Source: Thalassia testudinum | Lineage: Eukaryota; Streptophyta; Magnoliopsida; Alismatales; Hydrocharitaceae | Length of the DNA stretch: 64,000 bases | Direction: 5' to 3' | Assembly (NCBI GenBank): GCA_037157565.1 | Contig: JAZHRO010000014.1 | Coordinates: 74,864,001 to 74,928,000, forward strand | In this document: positions 11,020 to 23,459 of the stretch, piece by piece | Layout of the letters: every line of letters starts with the position of its first letter | How positions within the stretch are numbered: the stretch's first letter is position 1 | Notes under the pieces: model-generated | Seen by the model: only the letters and a program-made list of their open reading frames with translations | What the model was told of the DNA's origin: nothing | Database searches by the model: none | Program-made: the position numbers and the translations under genes

Positions 11020-12961
11020 TCATAAATGTGGCGCACATCCCGAATTAGAGGGCGATGAAGAAGATGGACCAGGATCAGGTCGAGGTGGATCGACGGTTTG
11101 CTTACCGCTCCTCGTAGTAATCGCATTGGACGATGCAGGTCTAGTGGGATCATAAGGCAGAGGAGGGTTCACAATAGGGACATAAGGGTGAGGTGCTGCA
11201 ATGGGATTAGCTTGAAATCCCGGTGGAATGCTCGGAGCCTGCAGAATCTGATGAACCTGCACCTGAGAAGGTTGTACCTGTGGTTGACGACCATGGGATA
11301 CGAAATTTCGTGGGTTGAGAACAGGTTGGGCTGGAAGAGTGCCCTGAGATCGAGTCGCCATGCGTAGTTAACTGATCTCAGCATTCTGCTGTGACAATTG
11401 GTGCTGAAGAGAGGTCATGTTCTCTTCATGGCGCTTCGACATTTCCGTCATCATTCGCATCAATTTATCAAGAGGACTTGATGCGTGTTCTATTTGCGGT
11501 ATGCAAGGACCCGAAGGTGGATTCGCCATAGGATTAGACTAGGCCCTTGGGATGACAGGTGCGGACGGTCGCATTAGCCCACCCGTGGGGTTTTGGTGCT
11601 GCGAGTTGTTGGACCATGCGAAGTTCAGATGATTTTGCCACCCTGGGTTATAAGTAGTAGAGAATGGGTTGTTCCGTAGGGCGCAAGCATCTTCTAAGAT
11701 AGAAGACGAGTCTGCATGTAAATATGCATCTGAGCACATGGAGGTTTGGTCCTCCGTGTCAAAAACTGGCTTGCAGAAGCCAGATCCACATGACTTACCG
11801 AATCGCTCAGTGCAACACTCGGTAAGGAAGATCTCACGGGGTTTTAAGGGATAAGCCTAGCGTTGGAAGGAATAGGATTGTGACGAAGTGGTGAGGTGGG
11901 GGTGTTTGCCATAGAACGGGCGCGATTGGCCAGAAGCTCGTCCAGCTTCTTGTGCATGACGGAGACTTCACCCAATTTTTGTACAATAAGGTTAAGATCA
12001 GTGGATGAATGGGAGGGTCCTATATCAACTTCGTGAACATTACGGGGCAGGCTAGTATGATTAAAGGCGACAATGGAGGCATTGTTCATTGAGTTTTCGC
12101 CCATGTTTTCAAATAATTCGAATGCTCCATTCTTGTCTTTTTTCATGAAATTCCCTCCGCAGGAAGCATCTGCAATCTCCTTCAAAGTCTCATTTAGCCC
12201 ATAATAGAAAATCTGGGCTATATGCCACTTAGGAAACGGTGGTGCAGACACTTCCGGAGGTCATTATACCTCTCCCAAGCCTCATGAAACTGTTCGCCGT
12301 TTTGTTGTGTAAAGGAAGTTATGGCACGGTGAAGCGCATTGGTTTGCCTGATTGGGAAGAATTTCTTGAGAAATGTTGTTCGCATCTCTTCCCAAGAATG
12401 GATGGTTCTCCCAAGGGTACGTAACCATTGCGATGCTTTATCCCACAACGAAAATGGGAACATTTTCATGAGGACAATTGATAACCCGATGTTTCTTGGT
12501 TTAACCATTTTAGCCAATCGAGTTAGGTCTTCCAAATGGAGAAAAGGATCTTCACTTGCAAGACCATGGAAGTGGAAGTTAATCAGGCCAATTATATTGG
12601 CTTTCAGTTCAAAATCGTCCCCACCCATGGGGACTCGAATTTGTCCTATGGTCTCTGTAGCAGCGGGATTTTGATAAGAGCTAAGAGACCTAGGCTTCTC
12701 CAGTTCGGGAGGGTTCTACATTTCCTCTAAGGTTTCCCTAATGGCTTCAATCTGCTCATTATACATTTCCATTTGGGCTTGGAGGCGGGTTATGGGGTCC
12801 ATGGCTCCACCACCTGGTGGGTTTTGAGGGCGGTTTCCTCCCTCGGGATTTGGGGGTGGGCATGCAGCCATGTTTGTGGAGGAGGATGACAATTCGGCTT
12901 CTTTCCTAAAATTATCAGATAATTCAAACAATTCAGGATTTTGTGACCTCCTCCCAAACAT
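11020..12961 (-). pseudogene. gag of element 3 (frameshifted)
   Basis: The start at 12961 encodes MFGRRSQ, similar to MYGRRSL in element 7. The retrotransposon Gag domain is clear at 12628-12218 (LMKMFPFSLWDKASQWLR, WEEMRTTFLKKFFP, ALHRAITSFTQQNGEQFHEAWERY) and continues in another frame at 12251-11844 (IFYYGLNETLKEIADASCGGNF). NPFSTTYNPGWQNHLNF at 11.7 kb matches [18 protein letters not shown] in element 7. Two frameshifts (about 12230 and 11740-11840) and several stops, one of them at 11020-11022, break it. No CCHC zinc knuckle is seen, as in element 7. Confidence 0.88.
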
Positions 12962-14332
12962 GCACTACCGCAGGAAGAATTGGGGGGATAAGAAGGGAAA
13001 AGGAGATGAGAGATGACACCGTAAAGGTACATTTGATGACAAATCAAGGCAATCAAAGTCCTAACCTCTACAGTGTGCCCTTAGACCTAAAGATCTAAGT
13101 TACCTACTATCACAACCTACGGAACCAAATGCGAGTACCGCGGACCCACCGGGCCAGATTGCAAGGCTGTTTGCCCCAATCTTAGACACCCAATAGAACG
13201 TGGGAACCTGCACCAGCACGTAGGCACTACACGTAGGTAATTAGACCTCCAATCCATAATAAAGGTCAAGTTGCTACCAGTTTTAATTAGAGGCTTAGGA
13301 TCAAGTGCCTTCAGGAATGTGAAGGGCGTTGTTTACGGGTAATACTCAAGTGCATTGATTTTAGAAAGTGTGTAAACCAAGCATGCAACGGGGAAATCTC
13401 CTCGAATTGAAGTTTTAGTTGGTGAATGATTTTTAGAATTTCAGCCTTAAGTAGTATGGATTTTAAGGTTTCGCTGAGTTACCAATTCAACCAATCTCTG
13501 GGTTTTTGAGAAAATACAAGTTCTACTATGCCCAACAAACCCTTCTTCAATGTGAGTAGGTTAATGCATGCTAAAAATGCACTAGGCTTCCCTAAGTGGA
13601 AATTTCTATGTGTGGATGCACGAGTCAATTTTAGGTGAGTGTGAAAGGGAGCCAAAGAACTTCAATTCAAGTGCTCCCAATCACCAGAATGATGTTCCAC
13701 ACATAAGGCTCAACCACAATGTAAAGAAAATCAAAGTATTGGGGTTGAAGTATTCGGGATCAAATCTAAGGCACGTGAAAGGTCATGGTGGGGTTGGAAT
13801 CAACTCAATTTCAAGTCTCCCCACCAAAAATGTGATCCCGAATTGCGGATAAATGAGGCAAGGAGGGATGGCAATCAATCTATTTAATTTTTCCTCAAAG
13901 AATACTACACATGATGAAAGATTCAAGAATTAAGATTCTTGGATCTTCGCTATGCAAAGTTTGGAGGGAAATCCCGGGTAATGGGAGTGATGGCAAACAA
14001 TCAAGCAAGTGATTTTTAATCCACTCGCCCCAAAGAAATCCCAAGAAGTTTTTTTTTTTTTTTTAGGTTTTTTTTATTAAGGTGAGAAGTTGACCAATGT
14101 TGCTAAGAGAGAGACCTACCTTTTCCGCAACATGGGCGAGGCTCCAGTGCGGCGCCAGTGACTTCACTCTCTCGTTCCCACCTTGGATCTAGCCACGTCT
14201 CCGACCTCCTCTGCTTACCACCTCCTTGCAACTAGTTTACCTACACACCAATAAACAAAAATACCCATGAAGAGAAGGGTGTGAGAAGAGAAAATTAAAG
14301 GAATGGAGTAGAAACTTACCTCAATGCGTACC
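12962..14332 (-). other. 5' leader of element 3; no gene seen
   Basis: About 1.4 kb between gag and the PBS, with no ORF worth calling. It contains a T/A homopolymer at about 14050-14064. The long untranslated leader is typical of Athila elements. Confidence 0.65.
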
Positions 14333-14350
14333 TCCCCGGCAACTGCACCA
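14333..14350 (-). other. Primer binding site of element 3
   Basis: TGGTGCAGTTGCCGGGGA on the element strand, against TGGCGCCGTTGCCGGGGA for perfect tRNA-Asp pairing: three differences. The spacer to the LTR is 10 bases, longer than in elements 2, 4, 5 and 7. Confidence 0.8.
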
Positions 14351-15132
14351 GAAAAAGGTGTGTTACGACTCGAACAGGTTGTGTTAATATAGTGAAATTA
14401 TCGTTGAAGTGAGTATAGTGGTTAACCTAAATCAAGCCTAACCATCTTTTTACAAAATTTTTAACCTGGCCTACTTAATTTTATCTTGGTCACTTTTAGG
14501 CCCAGGGTCGATCTCAGCGAGGCGGGGATTAAAGGTGAAGAAGTTTCTACGCCTTACCTAAAACATATCTCTTCCGTGCGTTTATTATGCTTTTGGTTTT
14601 TTTTTCTATTTAAGATTTTTTTGTTGATAATATTGTCCTTGAGGCACACCCTCAAAATCAGGTCCTTGGCGTCGAGCCAAATTGTTCTTGGCTTTGAGCC
14701 AACTTAGGGTTTCCCAAAAAATTGGGCTTGCTATTCGCAAGACTAAGTACCTACAAGACAAGGATTATCTTTTCTCTTTTACTCTTTTTTTTATCTTTTT
14801 AATAGCAGGAAACAAAAGAGAAATAAAAGTCAGATAGGTTGCTTGTAGAGAAATAAATATAGTCTATATATATATATATATATTATATATATAGGGGTGG
14901 GGGTGGAAGTGGAAATAGTGTGTAGCACAGTGTCGAGTTGGTCCACGTCTAGAAAGACGCAACCAACAAGATGAAGTGCCACGTAGAGTGTAGGATGGAT
15001 GTGTGGGAGTGTGTGCGAAGGTGCTTTCTTTACGCGGGTATCAGGGAATATTAACAATTGGTGTAGATACTCCCACGATATAAAGCATGGTGGAGTGACT
15101 AGTGCGTATGGATATAGGTAGGTGATATGAAT

Positions 15133-15572
15133 GTAAATATATATATGTATATATGTAAATATATATATATATGTATATATATAGATAGGGTTGTAACTAT
15201 ATAGGTGTATATGTAGTTATGTATATATATATGGATATGTATATATATATATATATATTTATAACTAGATATATATGTATATATATTTAACTATATAGAT
15301 ATATATATATATATATATATAGTAATATATGTATATAGATATATATATATGCATATATGTATATAGATATATTTGTATAAGTATCTATGTGTATATATAT
15401 ATATATATATATGTATTTATATCTATAGATATATATGTATATATGTATATATGTATAAATATATAAATATAAATATATATATATATTTATGTATGTATGT
15501 ATATATACTTATATATAGTTTTATAGGTATGAATATGCATATATATGTATATATGTATATATATAATTATGT
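15133..15572. repeat. (TA)n/(TATG)n microsatellite in the 5' LTR of element 3
   Basis: Same position and unit types as 3996-4360, but longer. It is followed by a GT-rich stretch to about 15640. Tyr/Ile-rich ORFs across it are artefacts. Confidence 0.9.
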
Positions 15573-16455
15573 ATAGGTGTGTACAAGTGAGTGTGAGTGT
15601 ACAAGTGTGTGTGTGTACGAGTGTGGTGTGTGTATGAGTGTGTGAGTCTGTTGGAGAGTGTGGAAGTAGGCGTTTAAGGCGTCTGGTGGCAGTGGGCGTC
15701 GTCTGGTGCGCGGGCGCATAGACGTAGGCGCGCAAGGGACTATGCGCTGGCACTGGAGGGAGCGTGCGGTACTGTCGTCGCGTGCTGGCTGGTGCAGGAG
15801 CGTGAGAGAGGGGGCAATGCAGCGCACTGTGTAGCGCAGTGCACTACGCTGTGTCCTGGAACGGGAGCGGGTGTATGCGGATGTGGGCGCAAGCGCGCGC
15901 AACTGGATGGAGGCAGTAACAGCGAGGAGAGAGAGCGCGCGGTGACCGGATAAGTGAGAAACTCTCTGGTCATCGCACTATAGCTACAGTGTCGCACTGA
16001 GAGGTGTGAACAGTAGGTACAGTGCCGTGCGGGATGGACAACTGGTTGCGGACGGTTCTGCGTGCACGGGTGTGCTGGAAGGCGCCTGTGTGTGCGAAAA
16101 GTGCATGTGGCCCGTTTGTAGGGGCCTGCGCTGGCGTGCGCGCGGCTGCTGCTGCTGCTGCTGGTCGCTGCTGCTGCTGGAGCTTCAGACCTTGGCGCAT
16201 TGACAATGGCGGCGAGGGTGTTGAGCGGTGGAAACAGAGAATGAAACCACCACTCCCACCGGCTCACGAAGGAGCTGTGTGGTGGTGGAACTCACAGTGG
16301 TGGTCATGGGACCACTGTGAGCTTGCTCCTGCCTGCAATGTGTCTCTTCAGTGGAGGAGCTACTGCGTATGGAGGGGAGAGGGGAGTAAGATGGCCTGGA
16401 GGAAGATATTTGTGGGTGTGTGTTCCAGGCTCCCTTTGCAAGGGAGAGGGCAGGG

Positions 16456-16465
16456 CTTTTTAAAG
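16456..16465 (-). promoter_or_regulatory. Candidate TATA box, 5' LTR of element 3
   Basis: CTTTAAAAAG on the element strand, identical to the 3' LTR site. Element 9 has CTCTATAAG at the matching place. The initiation region would lie to the left, in the GC-rich part. Confidence 0.35.
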
Positions 16466-16807
16466 GAGAAGACGTAACCCCCTGCCATGCTGCTGGTAGA
16501 GCAAGTCCCACCATGCTGCATGCAGAGGAATGGCGCGAAGATGTGCATGCCCATGCCCTGAGCCGCACGATGGAGGAGAAATTCAAAGTCAAAATAAAAA
16601 TAAAAAATGAGGATGGTGAATTTGCAGTGCAACCCTTTATGAAGACGTTAATTACATGACCAATTATTTGCATTATCCTCCCCTCTCAAATAAATGCATG
16701 CATGTGTCAATTTTACAAATGCAACTATAGCTTCCTAATATGCAATGGTAGTTATAGGAAATTACACAAGATGGCATATTTCTTGGTGTATTTTTGCTTT
16801 GCAATCA

Positions 16808-16812
16808 ACAGT
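16808..16812. repeat. Target site duplication of element 3, right copy
   Basis: ACAGT follows the LTR end at 16807. It pairs with ATAGT at 3228-3232 with one transition. Confidence 0.7.
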
Positions 16813-17276
16813 GTATACACACTTATATCTCTTGCACCACAACACACGTTTAGACACTCCTTTGGTTTCTAACTACTACGATAAGAGCCCTCCTACCGTT
16901 GGATTTTGAAGTGTTTAGAACTTGAGATCAAAGGTTTTGTAACTCCAAAGAGGGGGATGGCCTGTCATGGATTTTTAAGGGTAGTTAAGAGGCACCGGGA
17001 AGGCATAGCTTCAAAGGGCGGCTTAGGCCTAATTGCATCCCTCGTTCTTCCATCTTTGGAGTTGCTCTACCATTTGAGCTTTAGGGAAGAGCACCTAAGC
17101 TTCAACTAGGTCTTTTTAGGCGTATCATAGGTCGACAAGTAGGCACATAACTATTTTGATAACTTGATTTGTCACCTACAAGTGGACTTAAAATCGCAAA
17201 AGCCTAACTGATTAAAGACCTAAAAAATCCTCTGATTTGTGTTTGCTTGGGGAATTTCATTGTGGGATGAGTTAGA
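16813..17276 (+). other. Element 2 leader, second part; no gene seen
   Basis: Continues the element 2 leader after element 3. It has only short chance frames and leads to the ATG at 17277. Confidence 0.6.
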
Positions 17277-18898
17277 ATGGACCACGTTGACTTTCATCCT
17301 TTCACATCTTGCCCACACCTTTACCCCCACTCTGCGATCTTTGATCCCATATGCCTAGATGGTCCATCCTTCGATGGACATAATGACAGTCATTGGGATC
17401 CATTTTACTCCTATTTTAGGAGTATTTGCCTAGTTAAGCCCCAAATTAGTGAGCAGAACCTAGGAGTGGGATTTGCCTTGCCCAATATCCCACACACCAT
17501 AGGAACACCCAACCCACCCTCCCTGATTGATTGTAATGGTTGGACAGAAACTCCTAGGAACTATAAGCCTGAGCTTGACTTCTCTCCTGATAGTAATGAT
17601 GACCTTTCCTCCTTGAAGATGGAAATACAGAAAATGCATGATGAAATGATTGAATTATTATGAGAATCTTCGAGAGCAAGCCAACAAGAAAAAGAAGAAA
17701 TTAGCCACCCAATCTACCCCATCGAGGATGAAGTGCACCCCTCTACGCTAGATGCATCTCCCGTGGGAGAGCCACACACTAAGTTGGAGGGAAATTTTGG
17801 GGATTATGTAAGGGAGAATAGCTACTTTTCGAGGATTGATTTTGAAACCTCCCCGCTAGATGACACTTCCATGAGTGGTCCACGCCTTAAGTAGGAGAGG
17901 ATATGTATGAAAGTAGCTATACATGGGATGAAGAAAGGTGGCAACCCGAGGAGGAAAATGATCAGGTTGAGTATCCACCTGAATTATATTGGAGTCAAAA
18001 GAAGGGAATGATGGTACCATTGGAAAACCTCGACCCCGATGATAATATTTTCGTGACATTTGATGAAGTAGGTCGAAGTCAAGTTGTTAATCCCACCCTC
18101 CCTTTTGATCACGAGATGGAACTCAAGCCCACCCTTAGGGAACCTAACCCTGAAGAAATCCACCAATCTGAGGAGTCCGATGTTACCAGTGTAAACCATT
18201 TACCCCAGATAGAGTGCCCAAGGGGATCTGCTAAGATTTTAGATGATTCTAGACCTCGGGTGAATAATGAATTGTATGATGAGGAGAAGGATGAATTATA
18301 TGAGGAACCTACATTCAAGATTTGGAGTGACACTAAAGGTGATTATGTCTTATTTGAAGAATTAGCCCCCAAGGATGTCACAAAGTTGACCAAATTAGGT
18401 TTCCTTAGCACATCCATTGATGATATCTCTCCTCATGATGAAATAATAGAAAATTTGGAAGCAACTTCTGAGATTAATGTGGATTCACATATAGACTTCG
18501 GGGAGGATTTGAGTGAAGAACAAGAACTTAGGGATGACATTGATAGGATAATCCCTAGATTTGTTGCTTCCAACCTACCTTCATTTGATTCGGAGTCATC
18601 CTTTGATTCACCTATGTCTGAAGGTGAAATGTTGACTCCATACATTGAAATGATCATTGATGAAGTGCAGGCAGATACTTCTGATAGTGCAAGGAATGCT
18701 AGGGATGCAATTGAGGAACTGGAAAGATTGTTAGGGATGGACACCGAGCCAACTAAACCCAACTTAGATCTTATGACCATCTTGCAACTTCAAAACTTGG
18801 ATACCCTAGACAATCCTTGGCTTAAAGACATGTTCACTAATATTTTGACCGGGGGGCTTAATAGACCAATATCTCTTGTAATGGAGTACCAAGTCTAG
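17277..18898 (+). pseudogene. Decayed acidic ORF of element 2 (unknown protein)
   Basis: One reading frame of about 540 codons, broken by a TGA at 17661-17663 and a one-base shift near 17890. It starts MDHVDFHPFTSCPHLYP, a proline/aromatic-rich stretch. A short helix-prone segment with heptad-like spacing follows (SLKMEIQKMHDEMIELL), then a long, strongly acidic tail (17903-18898) with repeated Glu/Asp clusters, for example WQPEEENDQVEYPPELYW. No protease, reverse transcriptase, integrase or Gag motif is present. Position between leader and internal purine tract is where gag-pol lies in elements 3 and 7. Its start resembles the element 4 ORF (FTSCP against FPSCP). Function unknown; chance is unlikely given the near-continuous frame. 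Confidence 0.7.
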
Positions 18899-19270
18899 AT
18901 TGTTGCTTTCTATGGTTAGTCCATCACCTTGGCGATTTATCTCTGCACCATTCCTTCCCCATTTCTTTTGGAGGATCCTTGTCATCCTCTCCTTACCCCT
19001 TTAGAGGTTGTTATTCCTGTTTATCGTTTAGAACCTCCTCTAGTGACTTGGGAAGATTTTATTCCCATCCTGGTTGGGCGAGCATTTGCTACTAGGATTC
19101 ATCATCAGCTTGCCAACGTCCTAGGTTACCTGTTTTCTACGCCAGCATTACTTTGCTCATTGTTAGGGCCTATTTCTTTGGTTTTGGAACCTAACTTGCA
19201 GGTTCTTTGGCTACTCAGCTGCCAACAAATAACAGTAGCCCAACTCTGACCAAGGTTATACTCTTCTATG

Positions 19271-19304
19271 CAATGAGGACATTGTAGATTTTAGCCATGG
19301 GGGG
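19271..19304 (+). other. Internal polypurine tract of element 2
   Basis: CAATGAGGACATTG, a short spacer, then GCCATGGGGGG. About 1.2 kb before the 3' LTR. Confidence 0.65.
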
Positions 19305-19934
19305 TGTACTTGGAGATATACATAGCATTTATACATAGTGCATTCATGCATTTAGTTAAAGCATTCTGCATTGCATACACTTGCATTGAAAAATGAAAAA
19401 AAAAAATTTCATTAAGCTTAACTGGCTAGGCCCTGCATTCTTAAGCAGACCAGAATTTTAGGTCAGTCTAAGTTGATTCTAGGTGTCGAACTTTAGAAGC
19501 TAAGTGAGCTACTAGCTTTAGACCATTAGGGTTCGTTGTGGACTTAAAAACTTAAATAGGAGTTAAGTTGCGGACCATTCCTTAAGAGGTTCAGGAAGGA
19601 AAGCTAGGGTTTGAATTAAAGGCTAGGTAGTACCTGGAGTCTTATTCTATCTTTTGGTTATGGGTCCTCGTAACCTAAGCATCCACATTTCACACATACT
19701 TGGTCTTGTGTAAATAAGTGATCACCCTAATTCATTTCTTTAAGAAAAGTTGGTTCTCTTAGTTTTGACTTAGGAGAAGCTTCAAAACACAATTTGATTG
19801 GAAGAGTTCCTATCATAGGAAAGGAGTATATACTCACCTTGAGGATGTGATGATAACATGTTACCTCCTCAGCACTTGTCTCTTAGGATATTCATCCTAC
19901 TAGGGGCATGTAAGTGCATTGTGCAGTTTAGGTA

Positions 19935-20082
19935 CCATGGGTGGCCCTACCTTGAAGTGCCGATTGCCGCAGGCCTGAATTCGCTTAAGAAATCCATGGG
20001 CGATACTATCTCAAAGTGTCGATTGCCAGGAGTTCTTGGGGTCGCCATGGGCAGTTCTATCTCGAAGCATTGAAAGCCAGGC
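19935..20082 (+). repeat. Three-unit CCATGG array in the element 2 3' region
   Basis: Three degenerate units start with CCATGGG at 19935, about 19991 and 20045. Each continues with TATCTC(G/A)AAG- or CTTGAAG-like sequence and GATTGCC(A/G)-like sequence. Elements 5 (34596-34742) and 7 (50060-50204) have the same three-unit array. Confidence 0.8.
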
Positions 20083-20471
20083 ACCCTTCGAGGTTCGGTG
20101 ATGGGGACAATGAATCCAACACAGACCGTGTTGATAGCAGATCCAAGGTTAGACTTAGAGGAATCAAATAAAATATATATATTAAAAGAAATAAAATCCT
20201 TTTTCCTCTCTAGGTTGGAAATTATACCAACCTCAAATAACTCAGACCAATCCACATGCATGCATGCTTTAATCTCGGGGATCAATAAACCCTAGGGTAG
20301 AGTTAGAAGTCAGGGAAACCTATGCCTGCAATTCAACTTTAGCTGAAATAGTCAGTAACTTAGCAACTACTTGGGAACCTTAGGTCTAAAATCTGAACTT
20401 AAAATGTTTCTAAAGGAAGACCGATTGGGTTGGCTAGTCTACTTGGAGTGCTAGGTTATTGCCTGGATTTT

Positions 20472-20505
20472 CTAGGGACTAGCAAAAATTGGGCATGGGG
20501 GCATT
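20472..20505 (+). other. Terminal polypurine tract of element 2
   Basis: CTAGGGACTAGCAAAAATTG followed by GGCATGGGGGCATT and the LTR start TGATAAGC. Same signature as the other elements, except that the short stem is lost. Confidence 0.75.
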
Positions 20506-22244
20506 TGATAAGCTCATATTTATGAGCTAATTAAATGTCTAAATGCTTAAACATTAAGGTAATGCATCCATCTATTTAGAATGCATTAGGATGTAAATAG
20601 AATAATTTATATTTTTGATTTAATTACAGAATTCATGCATTGCATTCATAATTAAAGGCATTTGAAATTGACTTAGAATGGCATGTAATTAGGTGCATTA
20701 CATGCATTGTTTTAATTAACATAGAACATAAGGATTTGTGTGTAAATAATCCTAATGTTTTATTTTATGAATTCTTCTCCTTCTTCCCGCAGGCAACCAC
20801 TCCACTTCCTCCGCCTGCGCATTTACTCTTTGCCAGCTCCCTGCACTCAAGACGCCATTCATGGAGGAGCGGGAGAGATTGATCTGGTTGGGGCAGTTGC
20901 GACTACAAGGGAGAGGAGGAGGCATCTGTGCTCTGGAAGACACCGCCCCACTCCACCACTGTGTACTCCACTCCACCACCGTGGTCTCCAAGGTCGAGCT
21001 CCACCACACTGTGGGCTGGCAAGGTGACAGCTCACCGCGCCAATCTGGTGAGCTCGGCCATCACCGTGCAACTACCAGATCACCCTCCCTATCCACGCAC
21101 CACCAACACCATCTTCTTCTTTTTCTTCTTCATCTTCTTCTTCCTCTGTTCTTAGAACAAAACATCCCTGCATCCTCCTTGCTGCACCTCCACCCCGCAG
21201 ACGTAATAGCGTGCAACCTCCTACGTGCACCCCCTTGCCATTCCCTCACGATCGCCCTCCAGCTCCACCACGGTAGGTGCACATACACCCATGCTGTGAG
21301 CACCAACCTCCACACTCTAACCATAGTGCATGCCCATTAGCTCCCCTCAGTGCACCTGCACTCCTCCAGCCTACATGACCGCCCTCGAACTCCACCGCGG
21401 TAGGTGCACGCACGCTCTCACTGCTCTTCCTAGCCATTCTCGCGCACACGCACCGCCCGCAGCAGCAGCACCGTGCGCACCCTCCTCATAGCAACTCCTC
21501 GCAGTAACTCCGTCCACGTGCAGAGCGCACTACACCTCCTCCCGCAAGACCTCCAAGCGCTGCTCTAGCAACAACAACACATCCTCCAGCCCATTGGCCC
21601 TTACCACCAGCTCGCGTGCGCAGAGCACGTGCTACAGCAACCACTCCGCCCGCGTGCAGCGCACGACCTCCACCCCTCCAGCGGCCACACACTTCACTTG
21701 CAGCACCATCTCACTGCCGGCTTTGGCTCTGTCGTTCAACCACGTCTGATCGTCCCAGTCCATGATGCCACCACCAAAGCGAAGGCCTTGACCCCACACG
21801 CCTACCTCGAGCTCCTGGTCATCGATGATCTCTCCACCCTCGCGCACTAGTCAGTACAATAAATCCTTTATTTTGAAGTTGATTAAAATTTACATTTTTT
21901 ACCATTGAGGGGAAAGGTATTTTTAGTTAATAATATTCTATTCGATTGATTTTATGAGCACCTCCCTCTTGTTTTGCATAACTACAATATCAACATGATG
22001 TTATCTTATTATCTCAGTTGAAAAGTTATTTCTATCTGATTTCTTGATGAAACTAATCGTGAACATATGTTTTTAACTGGTGCGAGTTTAAATAGGTCAT
22101 TGCCTCCCTGTGGATACGACCCACTCTCTTGTAAGTGGTTTAATTTTAATTCTAATTTTTTTGATTAGTCGATTTTCCACAACTTAGAAATACAACGACA
22201 AATCTTCTTAATCATCATTTTCAAAAGAGAAAATCGACTTGTCA
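20506..22244 (+). repeat. 3' LTR of element 2
   Basis: 1739 bp, TGATAAGCTC...CGACTTGTCA. Its 3' two thirds match the 5' LTR piece 1063-2388. The CTCCCTGTGGATACGACC block is at 22113-22130. It is the only full-length LTR of this family in the window. Confidence 0.85.
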
Positions 22245-23128
22245 CCGTGCACGGTGAGTCAGTGCACGTGGCTCTGTTGAATGCAAGATGGCACAGCCTT
22301 GAGTCTGAGATGATGGAGGAAGGTGCTGTGCATGGCGTGCGCTAGAAGGAAGGAGAGGCCGTGGAATCCATGGTCGAAGCAGAGACATCGAGGTCGAAGT
22401 AGGGTCACAGTTGCATGGTGATGTGGTAGCTAGCAGTGGTAATCATAGCATAGGCCACGCGCTGTCACCATGTGGCTTGCCATGGGAAGGAGATACGAGG
22501 AGTAGGACATGGTCAGTGGCTCGTGGTGGTTGCTTCAGCCGTGTTCTGTGGAGAGGGAGTGGCAAGGAAGAAGTCGTGATGTCGATGGAGGCTAGCAGTT
22601 GTGGAGAGGAGGCACACGGATGTAGGAATGTTGGAGCTGCATGGTGAGGTGGTGGTTCGCAGTGGTGAAAGGCACACGGTTAAGGTTGCCTGCGGGGAGG
22701 AGAGGTGAAGGAGGGCTTCCTCCCTATAGAAGGAATGATATGGATGACTCCTCCCCTTCTACCGTCCCCTGCTATATAAGGATAGAAAGTGAGAATCAAA
22801 GAGAGAGTTGAAGAAGGAAAGAGAAAAAACAAAATCGTAATTTTATGTTGCCATTTGAGGGAGAGAGAGATAGGGAATCAATTATATTTTTATGTGATCA
22901 AAAGAGGCAAATGGTTTTAGGGAAAATAAGGAAGGGACTAAGAGATGCAAAAAAATGATTCTCTTGCCAAATTTTGCCAAGATAAAATTCCCACGATGTG
23001 ACATCTCAAATTTAGATTTGATGTGAAGTCCTTGCCTTTAAAGAGAATAATTAGTTTTGTCACATAAATATTCAAGTAATTAATGCATGAAATGATACAT
23101 TCAAGGCTTACACATTTTGTCATTATCA
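22245..23128 (-). repeat. Probable 3' LTR remnant of element 4
   Basis: Follows the end of element 2 directly. The right boundary at 23128 is inferred: on the minus strand a CATG purine remnant and TGATAATG lie where a terminal purine tract and LTR start would be. A TATATAAG box at 22773-22780 reads best on the + strand, which does not favour a minus-oriented LTR. Purine-rich AGAGAGA stretches follow. I could not align it convincingly with the other element 4 LTR piece (27262-27959), because the two may cover different parts. ORFs inside are weak. Confidence 0.35.
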
Positions 23129-23459
23129 AACATGCTTTAGATTAAATTCTCATCCAAATAATACTGTACTTAAGCACTAAATTAGTCCACTCAAGTTGAC
23201 CTATAAAGCATCTTGTGAAAGGGTGATAGACTCACTAAGTAGCCGTTAAAATGCACTTAAGGTTTCTACAACCCTAGGTGACCTAAAAAATTCCGCCTAA
23301 AGGTTTATCTTTCCAATCAGTAGCTTTCTCCCTACTTTTTTTATTTTTTATGGGGTCAACACAAGGGCGAACCCAGTGTATATCTCTCCTATTTATTCTA
23401 TGTCCCCGCTTCTTCCCTAAGTGTTTTGGGAATCATTTATGCATTTTTGTGAGCTGGAC

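Larger units (their letters stand above)
3233..16807 (-). mobile_element. Element 3: complete but inactivated Athila-type retrotransposon
   Basis: 13,575 bp, transcribed right to left. LTRs at 14361-16807 (5') and 3233-5566 (3') both run TG...CA on the element strand. The PBS, gag, protease, reverse transcriptase, RNase H, integrase, internal purine tract and terminal purine tract follow in standard order. Gag-pol is broken by several nonsense codons and frameshifts, and one integrase catalytic Asp is changed. LTRs differ by many substitutions and by the length of an AT microsatellite, so the insertion is much older than elements 5 and 7. It lies in the leader of element 2. Its LTR family is shared with element 9, not with element 7. 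Confidence 0.92.
14361..16807 (-). repeat. 5' LTR of element 3
   Basis: 2447 bp, the partner of 3233-5566. The 113-bp length difference lies mostly in the AT microsatellite (15133-15572). Substitutions are spread along the whole length. It ends TGATTGCAAAGC on the element strand and is followed by ACAGT, the right target duplication (16808-16812). Confidence 0.92.
18899..20471 (+). other. 3' untranslated region of element 2
   Basis: No credible gene. It contains the internal purine tract (19271-19304), a CTTGTCTCTTAGGATATT block (about 19874-19891) also found in elements 5 and 7, and a CCATGG repeat array (19935-20082). The order of blocks is the same as in elements 5 and 7, although the LTRs differ. 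Confidence 0.75.
1063..22244 (+). mobile_element. Element 2: old non-autonomous Athila-like LTR retrotransposon, interrupted
   Basis: Reconstructed from two pieces, 1063-3232 and 16808-22244, separated by element 3. The left piece holds the rest of the 5' LTR, a PBS and the start of the leader. The right piece holds the rest of the leader, a decayed ORF without any Gag or Pol domain, the internal and terminal purine tracts and the 3' LTR. Its 5' LTR was itself hit by element 1. Joining is supported by the element 3 target duplication (ATAGT/ACAGT) and by LTR similarity: the block at 1068-2388 matches 20885-22244. The left target duplication of element 2 is not visible; CCGTG (22245-22249) would be the right copy. 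The many indels between its LTRs and its broken ORF make it one of the oldest elements here. Confidence 0.75.

Noticed and set aside
15373..15576. Tyr/Ile-rich ORFs across AT repeats (also 61980-62300 and 4198-4662)
   Set aside because: Translation of a (TATA/TATG)n microsatellite.
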